Shown: in pieces, positions 37,055-46,057 of the stretch
Numbering within the stretch: the stretch's first letter is position 1
Layout: each line of letters begins with the position of its first letter
Source: JAAZPT01 sp964544955
GTDB taxonomy: Bacteria; Bacillota; Clostridia; Christensenellales; Aristaeellaceae
NCBI GenBank assembly: GCA_964544955.1
Contig: CAZJEB010000003.1
Span: 1-64,000, forward strand
Reading direction: 5' to 3'
DNA: 64,000 bases
Program-made: the position numbers and the translations under genes
The notes under the pieces: generated by a model
Database searches by the model: none
Told to the model about the DNA's origin: nothing
What the model saw: the letters and a program-made list of their open reading frames with translations, nothing else

Positions 37055-37616
37055 TATCATTTATCCCCTTCCCCCCAAAAAATCTAGGGTAATTGAAACA
37101 ATAATTGAAATTGTTAAATGGCTTTTTATTGCATCAGTAATAATAGCACCTATAACAAATATATTTGTGGGTAAACAAGCTTGGAGCTTGTTAGTTATGT
37201 GGCCAATATATGTAATATGGAAATCTGTTGTAAATAGGGATAGTATAGAATTTAACCGAATAAGCCAAGGCTCTAAACTATTAATTTATGTGTGTATATT
37301 ATTGCTTATAATAAACTTTGTTTTTTCTTTCAACTGGGGCGGTTTTGTTATACCATTGGTTTACTTAAGCATGTTAATAACAATAAGCGTATTTTTCTTT
37401 ACAAATATAACAAAACAGAGACAAAACATTATGCCTTTAATATGGTTAATTACAATATCAATAATAGCTTTTTCAGCTTCAGTTATAGGTTGGCCTAAGT
37501 TAAATTGGCCTATGATAGTATTAGGTTGTGTTTCATTTGTTATACTATTTGTTTGTGTAATAATATTAAAAAATGATTTATTGCTTGAATTTAAAAAGAA
37601 ATTCCATGTGAATTAG
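37044..37616 (+). CDS. Six-helix membrane protein (possibly DUF6320-like)
   Basis: The 190-residue membrane protein begins with a cytoplasmic V-D-I-I-Y-P-L-P-P-K-K motif followed by about six hydrophobic helices (starting about 22, 48, 80, 98, 125 and 150). The ATG at 37044 overlaps the acyltransferase-like gene by 11 bp and has GGGAG upstream. Longer starts inside the previous gene are rejected. From memory, membrane proteins of this kind sit beside alcohol-acetyltransferase-like genes in Clostridia (DUF6320), but this assignment is tentative. Confidence 0.6.
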   Translation: MKVDIIYPLPPKKSRVIETIIEIVKWLFIASVIIAPITNIFVGKQAWSLLVMWPIYVIWKSVVNRDSIEFNRISQGSKLLIYVCILLLIINFVFSFNWGGFVIPLVYLSMLITISVFFFTNITKQRQNIMPLIWLITISIIAFSASVIGWPKLNWPMIVLGCVSFVILFVCVIILKNDLLLEFKKKFHVN

Positions 37617-37625
37617 GGAGTTGCT

Positions 37626-38210
37626 ATGAAAGTTTGGAACAGAAATTTTTACTGGGAGTTTGCACCAGATAACTATAAAATAGGTGATGTTGTTAGCATT
37701 ACCACAAAACCACACACGGATTTTTGGCAAAGAACATATTATGGTTTTAGAAATGATAATGGGCATTGCTTATTAACTAAAGTTGATGATAAGTATTTTT
37801 CAATGACTGTTAAAACAGAATTTGATTATAACAGAAGATTTGACCAATGCGGTATTATAATTTACCAAAACAGTGATAATTGGGCAAAAGCTTCCATAGA
37901 GTATGAAAATACTGATTTTCAACGCCTAGGTAGCGTTGTTACTAATAATGGATATTCTGACTGGGCAACAACGGATATAAGTGCTGATGTAAAAAATATG
38001 TATTATAGATTAAGCCGTAGAGAAAGCGACTTTTGTATTGAACAATCATTTGATGGAATAAACTTTAAACAAATGAGGATTTTTCATTTGTTTGAAGGCA
38101 AAGATGAGATAAATATAGGTATATATGCTTGTAGCCCAGAAAATTCAAGTTTTGAAGCCAAGTTTATGGAATTTAATATAGGAGAATGCCAATGGCAAGC
38201 ACACAAGTAA
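37626..38210 (+). CDS. DUF1349-family concanavalin-like protein
   Basis: The 194-residue soluble beta-sandwich protein has W-x-x-P-x-x-D-F-W-x-R-T-Y-Y-G, F-D-Q-C-G-I-I-I-Y and the W-A-K-A-S-I-E-Y segment, characteristic of DUF1349 (YesU-like). The family resembles lectin and glycosidase folds but its function is not established. GGGAG precedes the ATG. It overlaps the next gene by 19 bp. Confidence 0.82.
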   Translation: MKVWNRNFYWEFAPDNYKIGDVVSITTKPHTDFWQRTYYGFRNDNGHCLLTKVDDKYFSMTVKTEFDYNRRFDQCGIIIYQNSDNWAKASIEYENTDFQRLGSVVTNNGYSDWATTDISADVKNMYYRLSRRESDFCIEQSFDGINFKQMRIFHLFEGKDEINIGIYACSPENSSFEAKFMEFNIGECQWQAHK

Positions 38211-38905
38211 ACAATAAAAAAATAGTAGGTATAGTTCCCACAGCAAAATTATTTAAAGATGATAACCCATATGCAGATACCTATACTTTTGTAAACAACT
38301 ATGTTAAGCGTGTTGAAGAATGTGGCGGAATACCTATAGGTATACTTTCCAATGACGGTTATGTAAATAAAACTTCATTAGAATTGTGTGATTCTTTTTT
38401 AATTGTTGGCGGTTTACAAATACACCCTTATCATTTTGAAGTTGTAGAATATGCTATAAAAAATAGAAAACCTTTGTTTGGAATTTGCCTTGGTTTACAA
38501 GTTGTTCATGCATATTTTGTTGTACTTGATGAAGCAAAAAAGAGGAATTACTCTGGTCAACTTTTAGACCTATACATACAAATGAAAAAAGAAAAACATA
38601 TGTTTGTGCTACCTGTTGAACACCATTGGGATGTACATATGCTAAGGGATAATATTGATGAAACCAAGCATAAAATAAACGTTGTTACGGGCACTAGAAT
38701 GCATAACTTGTTAAAACAAAATACAGTTTGTGGTAGTTCAATGCATAGGTATAGAATAAATGAAATATCCAGCAATTTAACTATAAGTGGCACAACTGAC
38801 GATGGAACAATTGAAATGATAGAGTACGATAATTTTGTTATAGCCGTTCAGTTTCACCCAGAAGTTGAAAATAAGTTTGATGTACTATTTAAAACAATTT
38901 GTTAA
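38192..38905 (+). CDS. Class I glutamine amidotransferase-like hydrolase (peptidase C26 / gamma-glutamyl-GABA hydrolase family)
   Basis: The 237-residue protein has the nucleophile elbow F-G-I-C-L-G-L-Q (Cys near residue 92) and the partner F-H-P-E-V near residue 226, completing a Cys-His-Glu triad. PuuD-type enzymes hydrolyse gamma-glutamyl bonds of small amines. The ATG at 38192 sits 7 nt after AGGAG; the ATG 6 bp upstream is too close to that site. A loop of about 45 residues after the elbow is longer than in PuuD, so the substrate may differ. Confidence 0.82.
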   Translation: MASTQVNNKKIVGIVPTAKLFKDDNPYADTYTFVNNYVKRVEECGGIPIGILSNDGYVNKTSLELCDSFLIVGGLQIHPYHFEVVEYAIKNRKPLFGICLGLQVVHAYFVVLDEAKKRNYSGQLLDLYIQMKKEKHMFVLPVEHHWDVHMLRDNIDETKHKINVVTGTRMHNLLKQNTVCGSSMHRYRINEISSNLTISGTTDDGTIEMIEYDNFVIAVQFHPEVENKFDVLFKTIC

Positions 38906-38949
38906 ATATTTATTAGGTCTTGAACAAGGCCATTTATACGGGAGAATAT

Positions 38950-39612
38950 ATGAAGTATAATAGCGTTTTTGAAATAATAGGCCCCATTATGATAGGCCCC
39001 TCAAGCTCTCATACAGCGGGGGCTGTTAGAATAGGCCAAATTGCCAAAAAATTATATGTTGAAAAGCCCAAAATTATTGATATACACTTTTATGGTTCCT
39101 TTGCACAAACTTATAGGGGGCATGCTACTGATATAGCTGTTGTTGGTGGCTTACTGGGCTTTGAGCCTGATGATATACGCATACGCCAATCATTAGAATA
39201 TGCCGAAGAGCTTGGAATAAAAATTAATTTTGTAAGCGAAAAAGATACTCCTGAGCACCCTAATACCGTTGAGATAATATTAAAAAACGATAAATCAACA
39301 ATGGCAGTTACAGGTGTATCCCTTGGCGGTGGAGCAGTTTCAATAACAAGGATGGATAGTTTCCCATTAAGGTTGAGCGGTGAAAATCACACCATGTTAA
39401 TACTACATAGGGATGCTTATGGCTCTGTTGCCTCAGTTACAGCAATGCTTGCAAAACATAAAATAAATATTGCTCATATGGAAGTATCTAGAGCTGAAAA
39501 AGGTAGAAATGCCCTTATGGTTATTGAAACTGACCAAAAAATAGCCGAATGTATTGAAAAGGAAATTGATAAAGCAGCCCATGTAATAAAAGTTACAGTT
39601 ATTGATATTTAA
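38950..39612 (+). CDS. sdaAB: L-serine dehydratase, beta subunit
   Basis: The 220-residue subunit of the oxygen-sensitive iron-sulfur serine dehydratase deaminates serine to pyruvate. The G-P-S-S-S-H-T-A-G-A motif (15-24) identifies the domain, and the C-terminal 75 residues form an ACT domain. The ATG at 38950 after GGGAG gives the standard N-terminus, and a start 10 codons upstream is rejected. The alpha subunit follows after 12 bp, the usual two-gene Firmicutes layout. Confidence 0.94.
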   Translation: MKYNSVFEIIGPIMIGPSSSHTAGAVRIGQIAKKLYVEKPKIIDIHFYGSFAQTYRGHATDIAVVGGLLGFEPDDIRIRQSLEYAEELGIKINFVSEKDTPEHPNTVEIILKNDKSTMAVTGVSLGGGAVSITRMDSFPLRLSGENHTMLILHRDAYGSVASVTAMLAKHKINIAHMEVSRAEKGRNALMVIETDQKIAECIEKEIDKAAHVIKVTVIDI

Positions 39613-39624
39613 CAAGGAGAATAA

Positions 39625-40494
39625 ATGTTTTACACAATAGAAGATATAGTTGAGCAGGCTACAAAGCGCAAAATTCCTATTTATGAACTTATGATAGAGC
39701 AAGAAATAGAAAAAACTGAAAAAACAAGGGAAGAAATTATTGCCGCCATGAGCAAAAGTTATGCGGTTATGAAAAACGCTGTTAAAGAAGGTATACAAGG
39801 TGTTACAACCCACTCTGGCTTTTGTGGTAATGATGCCAAGCGCTTATGGGAATATATAAATAAAGGTAATTTAATAACTGATGCCACCTTTTTAAAAGCT
39901 GTGTGTTATGCTATAGCTACGAACGAAGTTAATGCATCTATGGGTATAATATGTGCAACACCTACTGCAGGGTCCTGCGGAGTATTGCCTGGTGTGCTTA
40001 TTGCAATGCAAGAGAAATATAATATAGATGATGAAAAAATAATACTTCACATGTTTACAGCTGGAGCAATAGGTTTTGTTATTGCTAACAATGCAAGTAT
40101 ATCAGGCGCTGCTGGTGGATGCCAGGCGGAAATTGGCTCCGCAAGTGCAATGACTGCGGCCTGTATTACCGAGCTTTTGGGTGGAACACCACGCCAAGCT
40201 GCTCATGCTATGGCTATGGCTTTAAAAAACATGTTAGGCTTGGCATGTGACCCCCTTGCCGGCTTGGTTGAAGTACCATGTATAAAAAGAAATGGTGCAG
40301 GTGCAAGTAATGCTATTACCGCTTGTGAGCTTGCTTTGGCCGGAATAGAAAGTAAAGTACCTTGGGATCAAGTAATAGAATCTATGTATAATATCGGCTT
40401 AGCTATGCCTGCAATATTAAAAGAAACATCTATGGGTGGTTTGGCTAGTACTAAAACTGGCGAGGAATGGAAAAACAAACTTTGGAAGCTGTAA
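39625..40494 (+). CDS. sdaAA: L-serine dehydratase, iron-sulfur alpha subunit
   Basis: The 289-residue catalytic subunit carries the cysteines for the [4Fe-4S] cluster, with C-A-T-P-T-A-G-S-C-G (about 113-122), G-G-C-Q-A-E-I-G-S-A near residue 170 and C-D-P-L-A-G-L-V-E-V-P-C (about 209-220), all diagnostic. AAGGAG precedes the ATG. The AbgB-like gene follows after 13 bp. Confidence 0.96.
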   Translation: MFYTIEDIVEQATKRKIPIYELMIEQEIEKTEKTREEIIAAMSKSYAVMKNAVKEGIQGVTTHSGFCGNDAKRLWEYINKGNLITDATFLKAVCYAIATNEVNASMGIICATPTAGSCGVLPGVLIAMQEKYNIDDEKIILHMFTAGAIGFVIANNASISGAAGGCQAEIGSASAMTAACITELLGGTPRQAAHAMAMALKNMLGLACDPLAGLVEVPCIKRNGAGASNAITACELALAGIESKVPWDQVIESMYNIGLAMPAILKETSMGGLASTKTGEEWKNKLWKL

Positions 40495-40507
40495 ATGAGG
40501 AAATTAT

Positions 40508-41947
40508 ATGAATAGCAAAAAACAAACAGTAGTAGAGTACTTAGATAATAATAAGGAGATATTTAGCACCCTTAGTGATAGTATTTGGGGCTTTGCTGAA
40601 ACACGCTTTAATGTTACAAAGTCCGCTAATGCCATAATTGAAGTTCTAAGCAAAAACAACTTCACAATAGAAAGAAATTTGGCAGGCATGACTGATGCCT
40701 TTGTTGCAAGCTATGGTAATTGCCTTCCTGTTGTTGGAATATTATCTGAATATGATGCTTTACCGCAGATGAGCCAAATTGCTGATGCCCATGATAAACA
40801 AGCTGAATGCGAAGGTGAGAGTGGTCATGGTTGTGGCCACCATGTTTTAGGTTCAGGTTCCGTTGCTGCCGCCATTGCCTTGGCTAAATTAATTGAAAAG
40901 GGTGAAATTAAAGGCACAGTTAAGCTGTTTGGTTGCCCTGCAGAGGAAAGTGGCTATGGTAAAGCGTTTTTAGCCCGTGCTGGTGTATTTGATGTGGCAG
41001 ATGTTATGTTTACATGGCACCCAATGGATGTTAATGCCATTTGGGGCAATAGTTCTTTGGCTGTATACCAAATATTTGTTAGCTTTGAAGGAATATCTTC
41101 CCACGCTGGTGCTGCTCCCGAACTTGGTAGAAGTGCCTTAGACGCAGCTGAACTTATGAATATAGGTGTACAGTTTTTAAAGGAACATATTGTAGATTCA
41201 GCAAGAATACATTATGCTTTTTTAGATGTTGGCGGTACTGCTGCCAATGTAGTACAAGCAACAGCAAAAATGCATTATATTATACGCGCACCAAAAACTA
41301 GCCAAGTTCAAGAGATATACGAGCGTATTGTGAAAATTATTCAAGGCGCTGCCCTTATGACTGAAACAAAATATAAAATTGAATGGGATAGTGCATGTGC
41401 AAATTATATACCAAATAGAACTTTATCTAACGCAATGTACGATAATATGAAAGAAGTATTTCCCCTTACATATACTAATGATGAAGTTGAGTATATGCGC
41501 CACTATTATGACCAATTAGGTGCTGATAGAAAAGCCGCTTTATTAAGGCAAGTTGATTCAAACTTCCCAAGCAAAAGCGCAGAAGAGAAAAAGGCTATAT
41601 TTGAAAAGCCTATATGTGATGACCTTAGCGATTTGCTATACCCAGAAAAGCCAATGACTGGCTCAACTGATGTTGGTGATGCAAGCTGGGTTGCCCCAAC
41701 AGCACAACTATTAGTAGCATGCGCACCACAGGGTACTCCCCCACACTCTTGGCAATGGGTAGCAGTTGGAAAATCCTCAATAATGCACAAGGGTATGATT
41801 GCTGCGGCAAAGGTTATAGCTATGACCGCAATAGATGCATTTGATAATCTATCACTTATTGATGCAGCAAAAGCGGAACATAAAATTAACCTTGGTGGAG
41901 AAGTATATAAATCTGCCATACCCGATGATGTTACACCAAGAATATAA
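40508..41947 (+). CDS. M20-family amidohydrolase, AbgB-like (aminobenzoyl-glutamate hydrolase type)
   Basis: The 479-residue zinc-dependent amide hydrolase has the metal-binding motif G-H-G-C-G-H-H (about 106-112), the catalytic glutamate pair in C-P-A-E-E-S-G (about 142-148) and a dimerisation domain with S-S-H-A-G-A-A-P (about 198). The long insert and the C-terminal S-T-D-V-G-D-A-S-W-V match the aminobenzoyl-glutamate hydrolase subunit B subgroup. Only one subunit gene is present, as in many Clostridia. GAGG precedes the ATG. Confidence 0.9.
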   Translation: MNSKKQTVVEYLDNNKEIFSTLSDSIWGFAETRFNVTKSANAIIEVLSKNNFTIERNLAGMTDAFVASYGNCLPVVGILSEYDALPQMSQIADAHDKQAECEGESGHGCGHHVLGSGSVAAAIALAKLIEKGEIKGTVKLFGCPAEESGYGKAFLARAGVFDVADVMFTWHPMDVNAIWGNSSLAVYQIFVSFEGISSHAGAAPELGRSALDAAELMNIGVQFLKEHIVDSARIHYAFLDVGGTAANVVQATAKMHYIIRAPKTSQVQEIYERIVKIIQGAALMTETKYKIEWDSACANYIPNRTLSNAMYDNMKEVFPLTYTNDEVEYMRHYYDQLGADRKAALLRQVDSNFPSKSAEEKKAIFEKPICDDLSDLLYPEKPMTGSTDVGDASWVAPTAQLLVACAPQGTPPHSWQWVAVGKSSIMHKGMIAAAKVIAMTAIDAFDNLSLIDAAKAEHKINLGGEVYKSAIPDDVTPRI

Positions 41948-41990
41948 AATAAAAATACTGGAAATTCCAGTTGGTGTGTAAATTTTTAAA

Positions 41991-42024
41991 TAAAAAAAGA
42001 GCTCAATATCATGAGCCCTTTTTT
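41991..42024. terminator. Bidirectional terminator between the AbgB-like gene and proC
   Basis: GCTCA (42001-42005) and TGAGC (42012-42016) form the core of a longer A/T-flanked stem with one mismatch. A runs precede it and T runs follow it. A second short inverted repeat, CTGGAATTCCAG-like, lies at 41958-41970. Confidence 0.8.
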
Positions 42025-42026
42025 AT

Positions 42027-42770
42027 TTACATGTTTTTAGATTTTTCAACGCCAGATTTAACCGCTTGTATCAATGCGGACCTAAAAGAATAATCCTCTA
42101 AAACGCTTAGTGTTTGTATTGTTGTGCCCCCTGGTGATGTTACTTCATCTTTTAACTGGGCGGGGTGCTTACCACTTTGAGCAATAAGCTCGCAAGACCC
42201 TGCAATAGCCTTGGCTAATACTTCATATGATTTTTGCCTATTAAAACCCTCAAGCACTGCACCATCACTTAATGCTTCAACAAATTGGCAAACTATTGCT
42301 GGCATACACCCAGCTATAACACCAAAAACATCAAACTCTTTTTCTGTTATGTTTACTATTGTACCCGTTTTGGAAAACTCATTTACCAAAAACTCTTTAA
42401 TTTTTTCATCATCAAAACCATCAAAACAAATACCTAAAACACCCTTGCCTATGGATACTGGAGTATTTGGCATAAGGCGGATTACATTTGCATTATCTCC
42501 CAATATATTTTTAGCTTTTTGTATACTATAACCAGGAGCAATTAGCACAACAATTTTGTTGCTTAAATAAGGTTTTATGTTTTGTAAAAGTTCATCATAT
42601 ATGTTTGGCTTAACTGCTAAAATAACAATATTGCTTTTTTGTGTTAATTCTATTTCATTTTTACAATTGCTTTCCTTTTGTGGGTCGTAATAATAGCTTA
42701 TGTTCATTTTTTTAAACATTGCTGACCCCATATTGCCTAAGCCAATTATACCAATTTTATTTTCTAACAT
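42027..42770 (-). CDS. proC: Pyrroline-5-carboxylate reductase
   Basis: The 247-residue enzyme catalyses the last step of proline synthesis. The Rossmann motif I-G-L-G-N-M-G-S-A-M is at 7-16. The C-terminal motif G-G-T-T-I-Q-T-L near residue 220 (T-S-P-G-G-T-T) is diagnostic. The start is the ATG at 42770, 8 nt after AGGGG, overlapping proA by 14 bp. It is the last gene of the proB-proA-proC operon. Confidence 0.94.
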   Translation of the reverse strand: MLENKIGIIGLGNMGSAMFKKMNISYYYDPQKESNCKNEIELTQKSNIVILAVKPNIYDELLQNIKPYLSNKIVVLIAPGYSIQKAKNILGDNANVIRLMPNTPVSIGKGVLGICFDGFDDEKIKEFLVNEFSKTGTIVNITEKEFDVFGVIAGCMPAIVCQFVEALSDGAVLEGFNRQKSYEVLAKAIAGSCELIAQSGKHPAQLKDEVTSPGGTTIQTLSVLEDYSFRSALIQAVKSGVEKSKNM

Positions 42771-44025
42771 CACCACTACCCCTTACATTATATTTATAGG
42801 TTGTAAGTTCTTTTAAAGCCATAGGCCCTCTTGCATGAAGCATCTGTGTTGATATACCAATTTCCCCACCAAAGCCAAACTCTCCACCGTCTGTAAACCT
42901 TGTGCTAGCATTATGGTAAACAACTGCTGAGTCCACTAAAAGTAAAAACTTATCTGCATTAGTTTTATCTTCTGTTATTATACTTTCAGAGTGTTTTGTG
43001 GAATGGGCATTTATAAATTCAATAGCAGCATCAGTATCCTCTATATATTTGCCTGCTATAATCATATCGTGGAATTCATATCCAAAGTCGCCATCTTGTG
43101 CAATTATGATTTTATCTACATTTTTGTAGTTTGATTTTTTTAGATTATCTATAACATCTATATGATACCTTATTTGCACATTTTTATTTAAAAGGGCATC
43201 ACTAATATCCATAATTGTATTTATACCTAAATTTTTATTAAACAATACAGTTTCACAGCTATTACAGGTGCCTGGCCTTTGTGTTTTTGCATTTACTAAT
43301 ATATCCCTTGCCATATCGCTTTTAGCTGTTTCATCTACATATATATGGCAAATTCCATCACCAGTTTCTATAATTGGTATTGTAGCTGTTTCATATATAT
43401 ATTGTTTTAAGCCTTTGCCTCCTCTCGGTATAAGAACATCAACATATTCCCTTGCCTTTACAAGTTCATCAACTAATTTTCTATCTGTATTTTCAATAAA
43501 GTTAACAATATTTTCATCAATATTAAGTTCCCTTAGGCATTCTTTAATAATGCTATTTAGGCAAGTATTTGAATGTATAGCACTTGATGAACCACGCAAA
43601 ATAGAAACATTTGAAGATTTTATACAAAGGGCAGCACTATCAACAAAAACATTAGGCCTAGATTCATAAATAATTAAAACTACACCCAAGGGTACGCTAA
43701 CCTTGCTAACAATAGGCCCAGCTTTTAAGGGGAATTCTTCTATAACCTTATTAACAGGGTCTTTTTGGTTTATAATTTCCTCTATAGCTTCAACCATTCC
43801 TTGTATTCTATTTTCATTTAAAGCAAGCCTATCAATTAAGGCCTCGCTCATATTGTTTTTTCTTGCAATTTCAATATCTATCTTATTTGCATCAATTATT
43901 TTATTAGAATATTTATTTATTTTGCGTGCAAAGTTTAAAAGAATATTGTTTTTTTGTTCACTAGTTAACTTTGCCATGCTTATTTTGGCAGCTTTTGCCT
44001 TTTTTAATATATCAATCATGTTCAT
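42757..44025 (-). CDS. proA: Gamma-glutamyl phosphate reductase
   Basis: The 422-residue aldehyde-dehydrogenase-superfamily enzyme makes glutamate-5-semialdehyde. The catalytic Cys sits in R-P-G-T-C-N-S-C-E-T (about residue 254), preceded by the conserved P-R-G-G-K-G-L, and the C-terminal G-P-M-A-L-K-E-L-T-T-Y-K-Y motif is typical. The ATG overlaps the proB stop (ATGA). An alternative ATG two codons in is possible. Confidence 0.96.
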   Translation of the reverse strand: MNMIDILKKAKAAKISMAKLTSEQKNNILLNFARKINKYSNKIIDANKIDIEIARKNNMSEALIDRLALNENRIQGMVEAIEEIINQKDPVNKVIEEFPLKAGPIVSKVSVPLGVVLIIYESRPNVFVDSAALCIKSSNVSILRGSSSAIHSNTCLNSIIKECLRELNIDENIVNFIENTDRKLVDELVKAREYVDVLIPRGGKGLKQYIYETATIPIIETGDGICHIYVDETAKSDMARDILVNAKTQRPGTCNSCETVLFNKNLGINTIMDISDALLNKNVQIRYHIDVIDNLKKSNYKNVDKIIIAQDGDFGYEFHDMIIAGKYIEDTDAAIEFINAHSTKHSESIITEDKTNADKFLLLVDSAVVYHNASTRFTDGGEFGFGGEIGISTQMLHARGPMALKELTTYKYNVRGSGDVRK

Positions 44026-44804
44026 TTACTCCTAAACCATGTGCCTATTTCTTGCCCCTCAACAGCCTTTGAAATATTTGATGGATCATCACTATTTATT
44101 ATTAACATATGCCTTCCATCTTCCTTAGCTATTTTAGCAGCTTGAATTTTTGTAAACATTCCACCAGTACCAAGTTCACTACCTTCACCACCTGCACAAG
44201 CCTCAATATCCACAATTGAATCAACTGTACTAATCAACTTACTATTTGGGTTGTTTTTTGGGTTAGAATCATAAAGCCCATCAATATCCGACAATATTAT
44301 TAATAAATCTGCATCTATTATTTTGCATGATAAAGCTGAAAGTGTATCATTATCCCCCACCTTTATTTCATTTATAACAACTGCGTCATTTTCATTAATA
44401 ACTGGAATAACATCTTCCTTTAACAAAATTTTGCATAAGTCCTTAAGGTTATTAAAGCGTTCTGAATCCGTAAAGTCTATCTTTGTAAGCAAAAGTTGCG
44501 CCATAATTTTATCATGGGCAAAAAATAGGGATTCATAAAAGCGCATAAGCTCAACTTGACCTACTGCAGCCAAAGCACGACGCATTGAAAGGTCTTTAGG
44601 TTTTTTATCCAAATTAAATTTACCAATACCCGCACCAACAGCGCCTGATGTTACAAAAAGAACTTTATAGCCCTTATCCATAAGGCCTGCAATTTCCTTA
44701 ATTATGTGCTTAACCTTGCTTTTATTTATTTTACCATTAGGTAAAGTTATGCTTGAAGATCCAACTTTTATTATTATTTTTTTTACATTACCAAAATCTC
44801 TCAT
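44022..44804 (-). CDS. proB: Glutamate 5-kinase, short form without PUA domain
   Basis: The 260-residue amino-acid-kinase-fold enzyme catalyses the first committed step of proline synthesis. K-V-G-S-S-S (13-18), V-T-S-G-A-V-G-A-G (about 51-59) and I-N-E-N-D-A-V (about 137-143) are the family motifs. The common C-terminal PUA domain (total about 365 residues) is absent: the chain ends at G-T-W-F-R-S-K, where the kinase domain normally ends. The ribosome-binding site is AGGTGG. Confidence 0.94.
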   Translation of the reverse strand: MRDFGNVKKIIIKVGSSSITLPNGKINKSKVKHIIKEIAGLMDKGYKVLFVTSGAVGAGIGKFNLDKKPKDLSMRRALAAVGQVELMRFYESLFFAHDKIMAQLLLTKIDFTDSERFNNLKDLCKILLKEDVIPVINENDAVVINEIKVGDNDTLSALSCKIIDADLLIILSDIDGLYDSNPKNNPNSKLISTVDSIVDIEACAGGEGSELGTGGMFTKIQAAKIAKEDGRHMLIINSDDPSNISKAVEGQEIGTWFRSK

Positions 44805-44943
44805 TTTACCACCTAAAATAATTATAATGATTATATTGTATACTATTTATATATAAAATTAAAGTAAGCTATAATTTATTATTTTATTGTTTTTTAACAG
44901 TAAATTTTATATTCTATTTATAGCAAATAGCTTTTGTAATTGC

Positions 44944-44972
44944 TTGACAAGAGTGTTAAATTATGTTAAATT
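44944..44972 (+). promoter_or_regulatory. Promoter of the rplU-prp-rpmA operon
   Basis: TTGACA (44944-44949) and TAAATT (44967-44972) have a 17-bp spacer. A TG at 44964-44965 gives extended -10 character. Confidence 0.7.
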
Positions 44973-44978
44973 ATTTTG

Positions 44979-45058
44979 GTAACCGCTCGGGTGAGGTCTT
45001 ACAATGTGCAAAAGTGCGCAACCTCAAAACTCGGCGAGATTTTGATAGGAGGTGCTTA
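44979..45058 (+). ncRNA. Ribosomal protein L21 leader RNA
   Basis: Immediately upstream of rplU, the leader shows the features of the Firmicutes L21 leader. An outer pairing uses CCGCTCGG (44983-44990) and the later ACTCGGCGAG segment (about 45030-45039). An inner helix TGAGGT/ACCTCA (44992-44997 and 45020-45025) is capped by a small GTGC/GCGC-rich hairpin. The family is thought to mediate feedback by a ribosomal protein. Assignment is from remembered consensus. Confidence 0.75.
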
Positions 45059-45062
45059 GCGC

Positions 45063-45371
45063 ATGTATGCAATAATAGCAGCAGGTGGCAAGCAATATAA
45101 GGTATCACAAGGCGATACAATTTACATTGACAGAATTAATCAGGAACCAGAAACATCTATATCATTTGATGTATTAATGTTGGGTACTGAGGACGGCGTT
45201 ACTGTTGGCACACCACTAGTGGATGGTGCTAAAGTTGAAGGCAAAGTTGTTAAAGAAGTTAAAGGCCAAAAAATAATTGTTTTTAAGTATAAAAGCAAGA
45301 AAAACTACAAGAAAAAACAAGGTCACCGTCAAAAATACACCAAAGTTGAAATTACATCAATAATTGCGTAA
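45063..45371 (+). CDS. rplU: 50S ribosomal protein L21
   Basis: This 102-residue large-subunit protein starts M-Y-A-I-I-A-A-G-G-K-Q-Y and has the C-terminal K-K-N-Y-K-K-K-Q-G-H-R-Q motif, both universally conserved in L21. AGGAGG lies upstream within the leader, and the stop overlaps the prp start by 1 bp. Confidence 0.98.
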   Translation: MYAIIAAGGKQYKVSQGDTIYIDRINQEPETSISFDVLMLGTEDGVTVGTPLVDGAKVEGKVVKEVKGQKIIVFKYKSKKNYKKKQGHRQKYTKVEITSIIA

Positions 45372-45706
45372 TGACTAATGTTACACTTTACTCAAGTAAC
45401 AAACAATTGGTAGGTTTTAAACTTGAAGGCCATGCTGGTTTTGATGAAGAAGGTTATGACATTGTTTGTGCCGCAATATCAATATTAGCTACAACAGCAA
45501 TAAACTCTATTGAGAATGTAGGGAAAGTAAAACCCATGCAGGTTATTGATGAAGAAAAGGCCTTTATAGATATAGTTTTACCTAACAATATCAGCCAAGA
45601 ACAAAGGCATGATTGCGAAGTTATGTTGAGTATGTTTGAACAAGGATTAAAGGATATTGTTGAGCAATATCCACAGTTTTTAAAAATTAATCGCAGTAAG
45701 ATATAG
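45371..45706 (+). CDS. prp: Ribosomal-processing cysteine protease Prp
   Basis: The 111-residue protease removes the N-terminal extension of L27. The catalytic pair is His21 in G-H-A-G-F and Cys33 in D-I-V-C-A-A-I-S, exactly the Prp signature. It lies between rplU and rpmA, the conserved Firmicutes position, and is translationally coupled to rplU by a 1-bp overlap. Confidence 0.95.
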   Translation: MTNVTLYSSNKQLVGFKLEGHAGFDEEGYDIVCAAISILATTAINSIENVGKVKPMQVIDEEKAFIDIVLPNNISQEQRHDCEVMLSMFEQGLKDIVEQYPQFLKINRSKI

Positions 45707-45718
45707 GAGGAAATACAC

Positions 45719-46006
45719 ATGTTAAAGCTTAATTTACAGTTTTTTGCACATAAAAAAGGTATGGGTTCAACCCGTAACGGTCGTGATAGCGAAAGCAAAC
45801 GTCTAGGGCCAAAACGTGCTGATGGTCAATATTCATTGGCTGGCAACATACTTGTTCGTCAACGTGGCACACGCATCCACCCAGGCATTAACGTTGGCAA
45901 AGGCAAGGATGACACACTTTTTGCCCTAGTTAGCGGTATTGTTCGTTTTGAACGTAAAGGCAGAGATAAAAAGCAAGTTAGCGTTTATCCTGTTGAACAA
46001 GCATAA
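45719..46006 (+). CDS. rpmA: 50S ribosomal protein L27 (precursor with Prp-cleaved extension)
   Basis: The 95-residue protein starts M-L-K-L-N-L-Q-F-F-A-H-K-K-G, in which L-Q-F-F is the recognition site of Prp; cleavage after F-F-type residues exposes the functional N-terminus. Mature L27 reaches the peptidyl-transferase centre. AGGAGG precedes the ATG. A terminator follows. Confidence 0.98.
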   Translation: MLKLNLQFFAHKKGMGSTRNGRDSESKRLGPKRADGQYSLAGNILVRQRGTRIHPGINVGKGKDDTLFALVSGIVRFERKGRDKKQVSVYPVEQA

Positions 46007-46020
46007 TTTTTGAATTTTAA

Positions 46021-46043
46021 AAGGGCACATATGTGCCTTTTTT
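46021..46043 (+). terminator. Intrinsic terminator after rpmA
   Basis: A 14-bp palindrome, GGCACATATGTGCC (46024-46037), is followed by a six-T run. Confidence 0.88.
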
Positions 46044-46057
46044 ATTGGAGTTGAATA

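Noticed and set aside
38917..38932. Hairpin GGTCTT/AAGGCC between the amidotransferase-like gene and sdaAB as a terminator
   Set aside because: The stem is only 6 bp with a G-T pair, and no T run follows.
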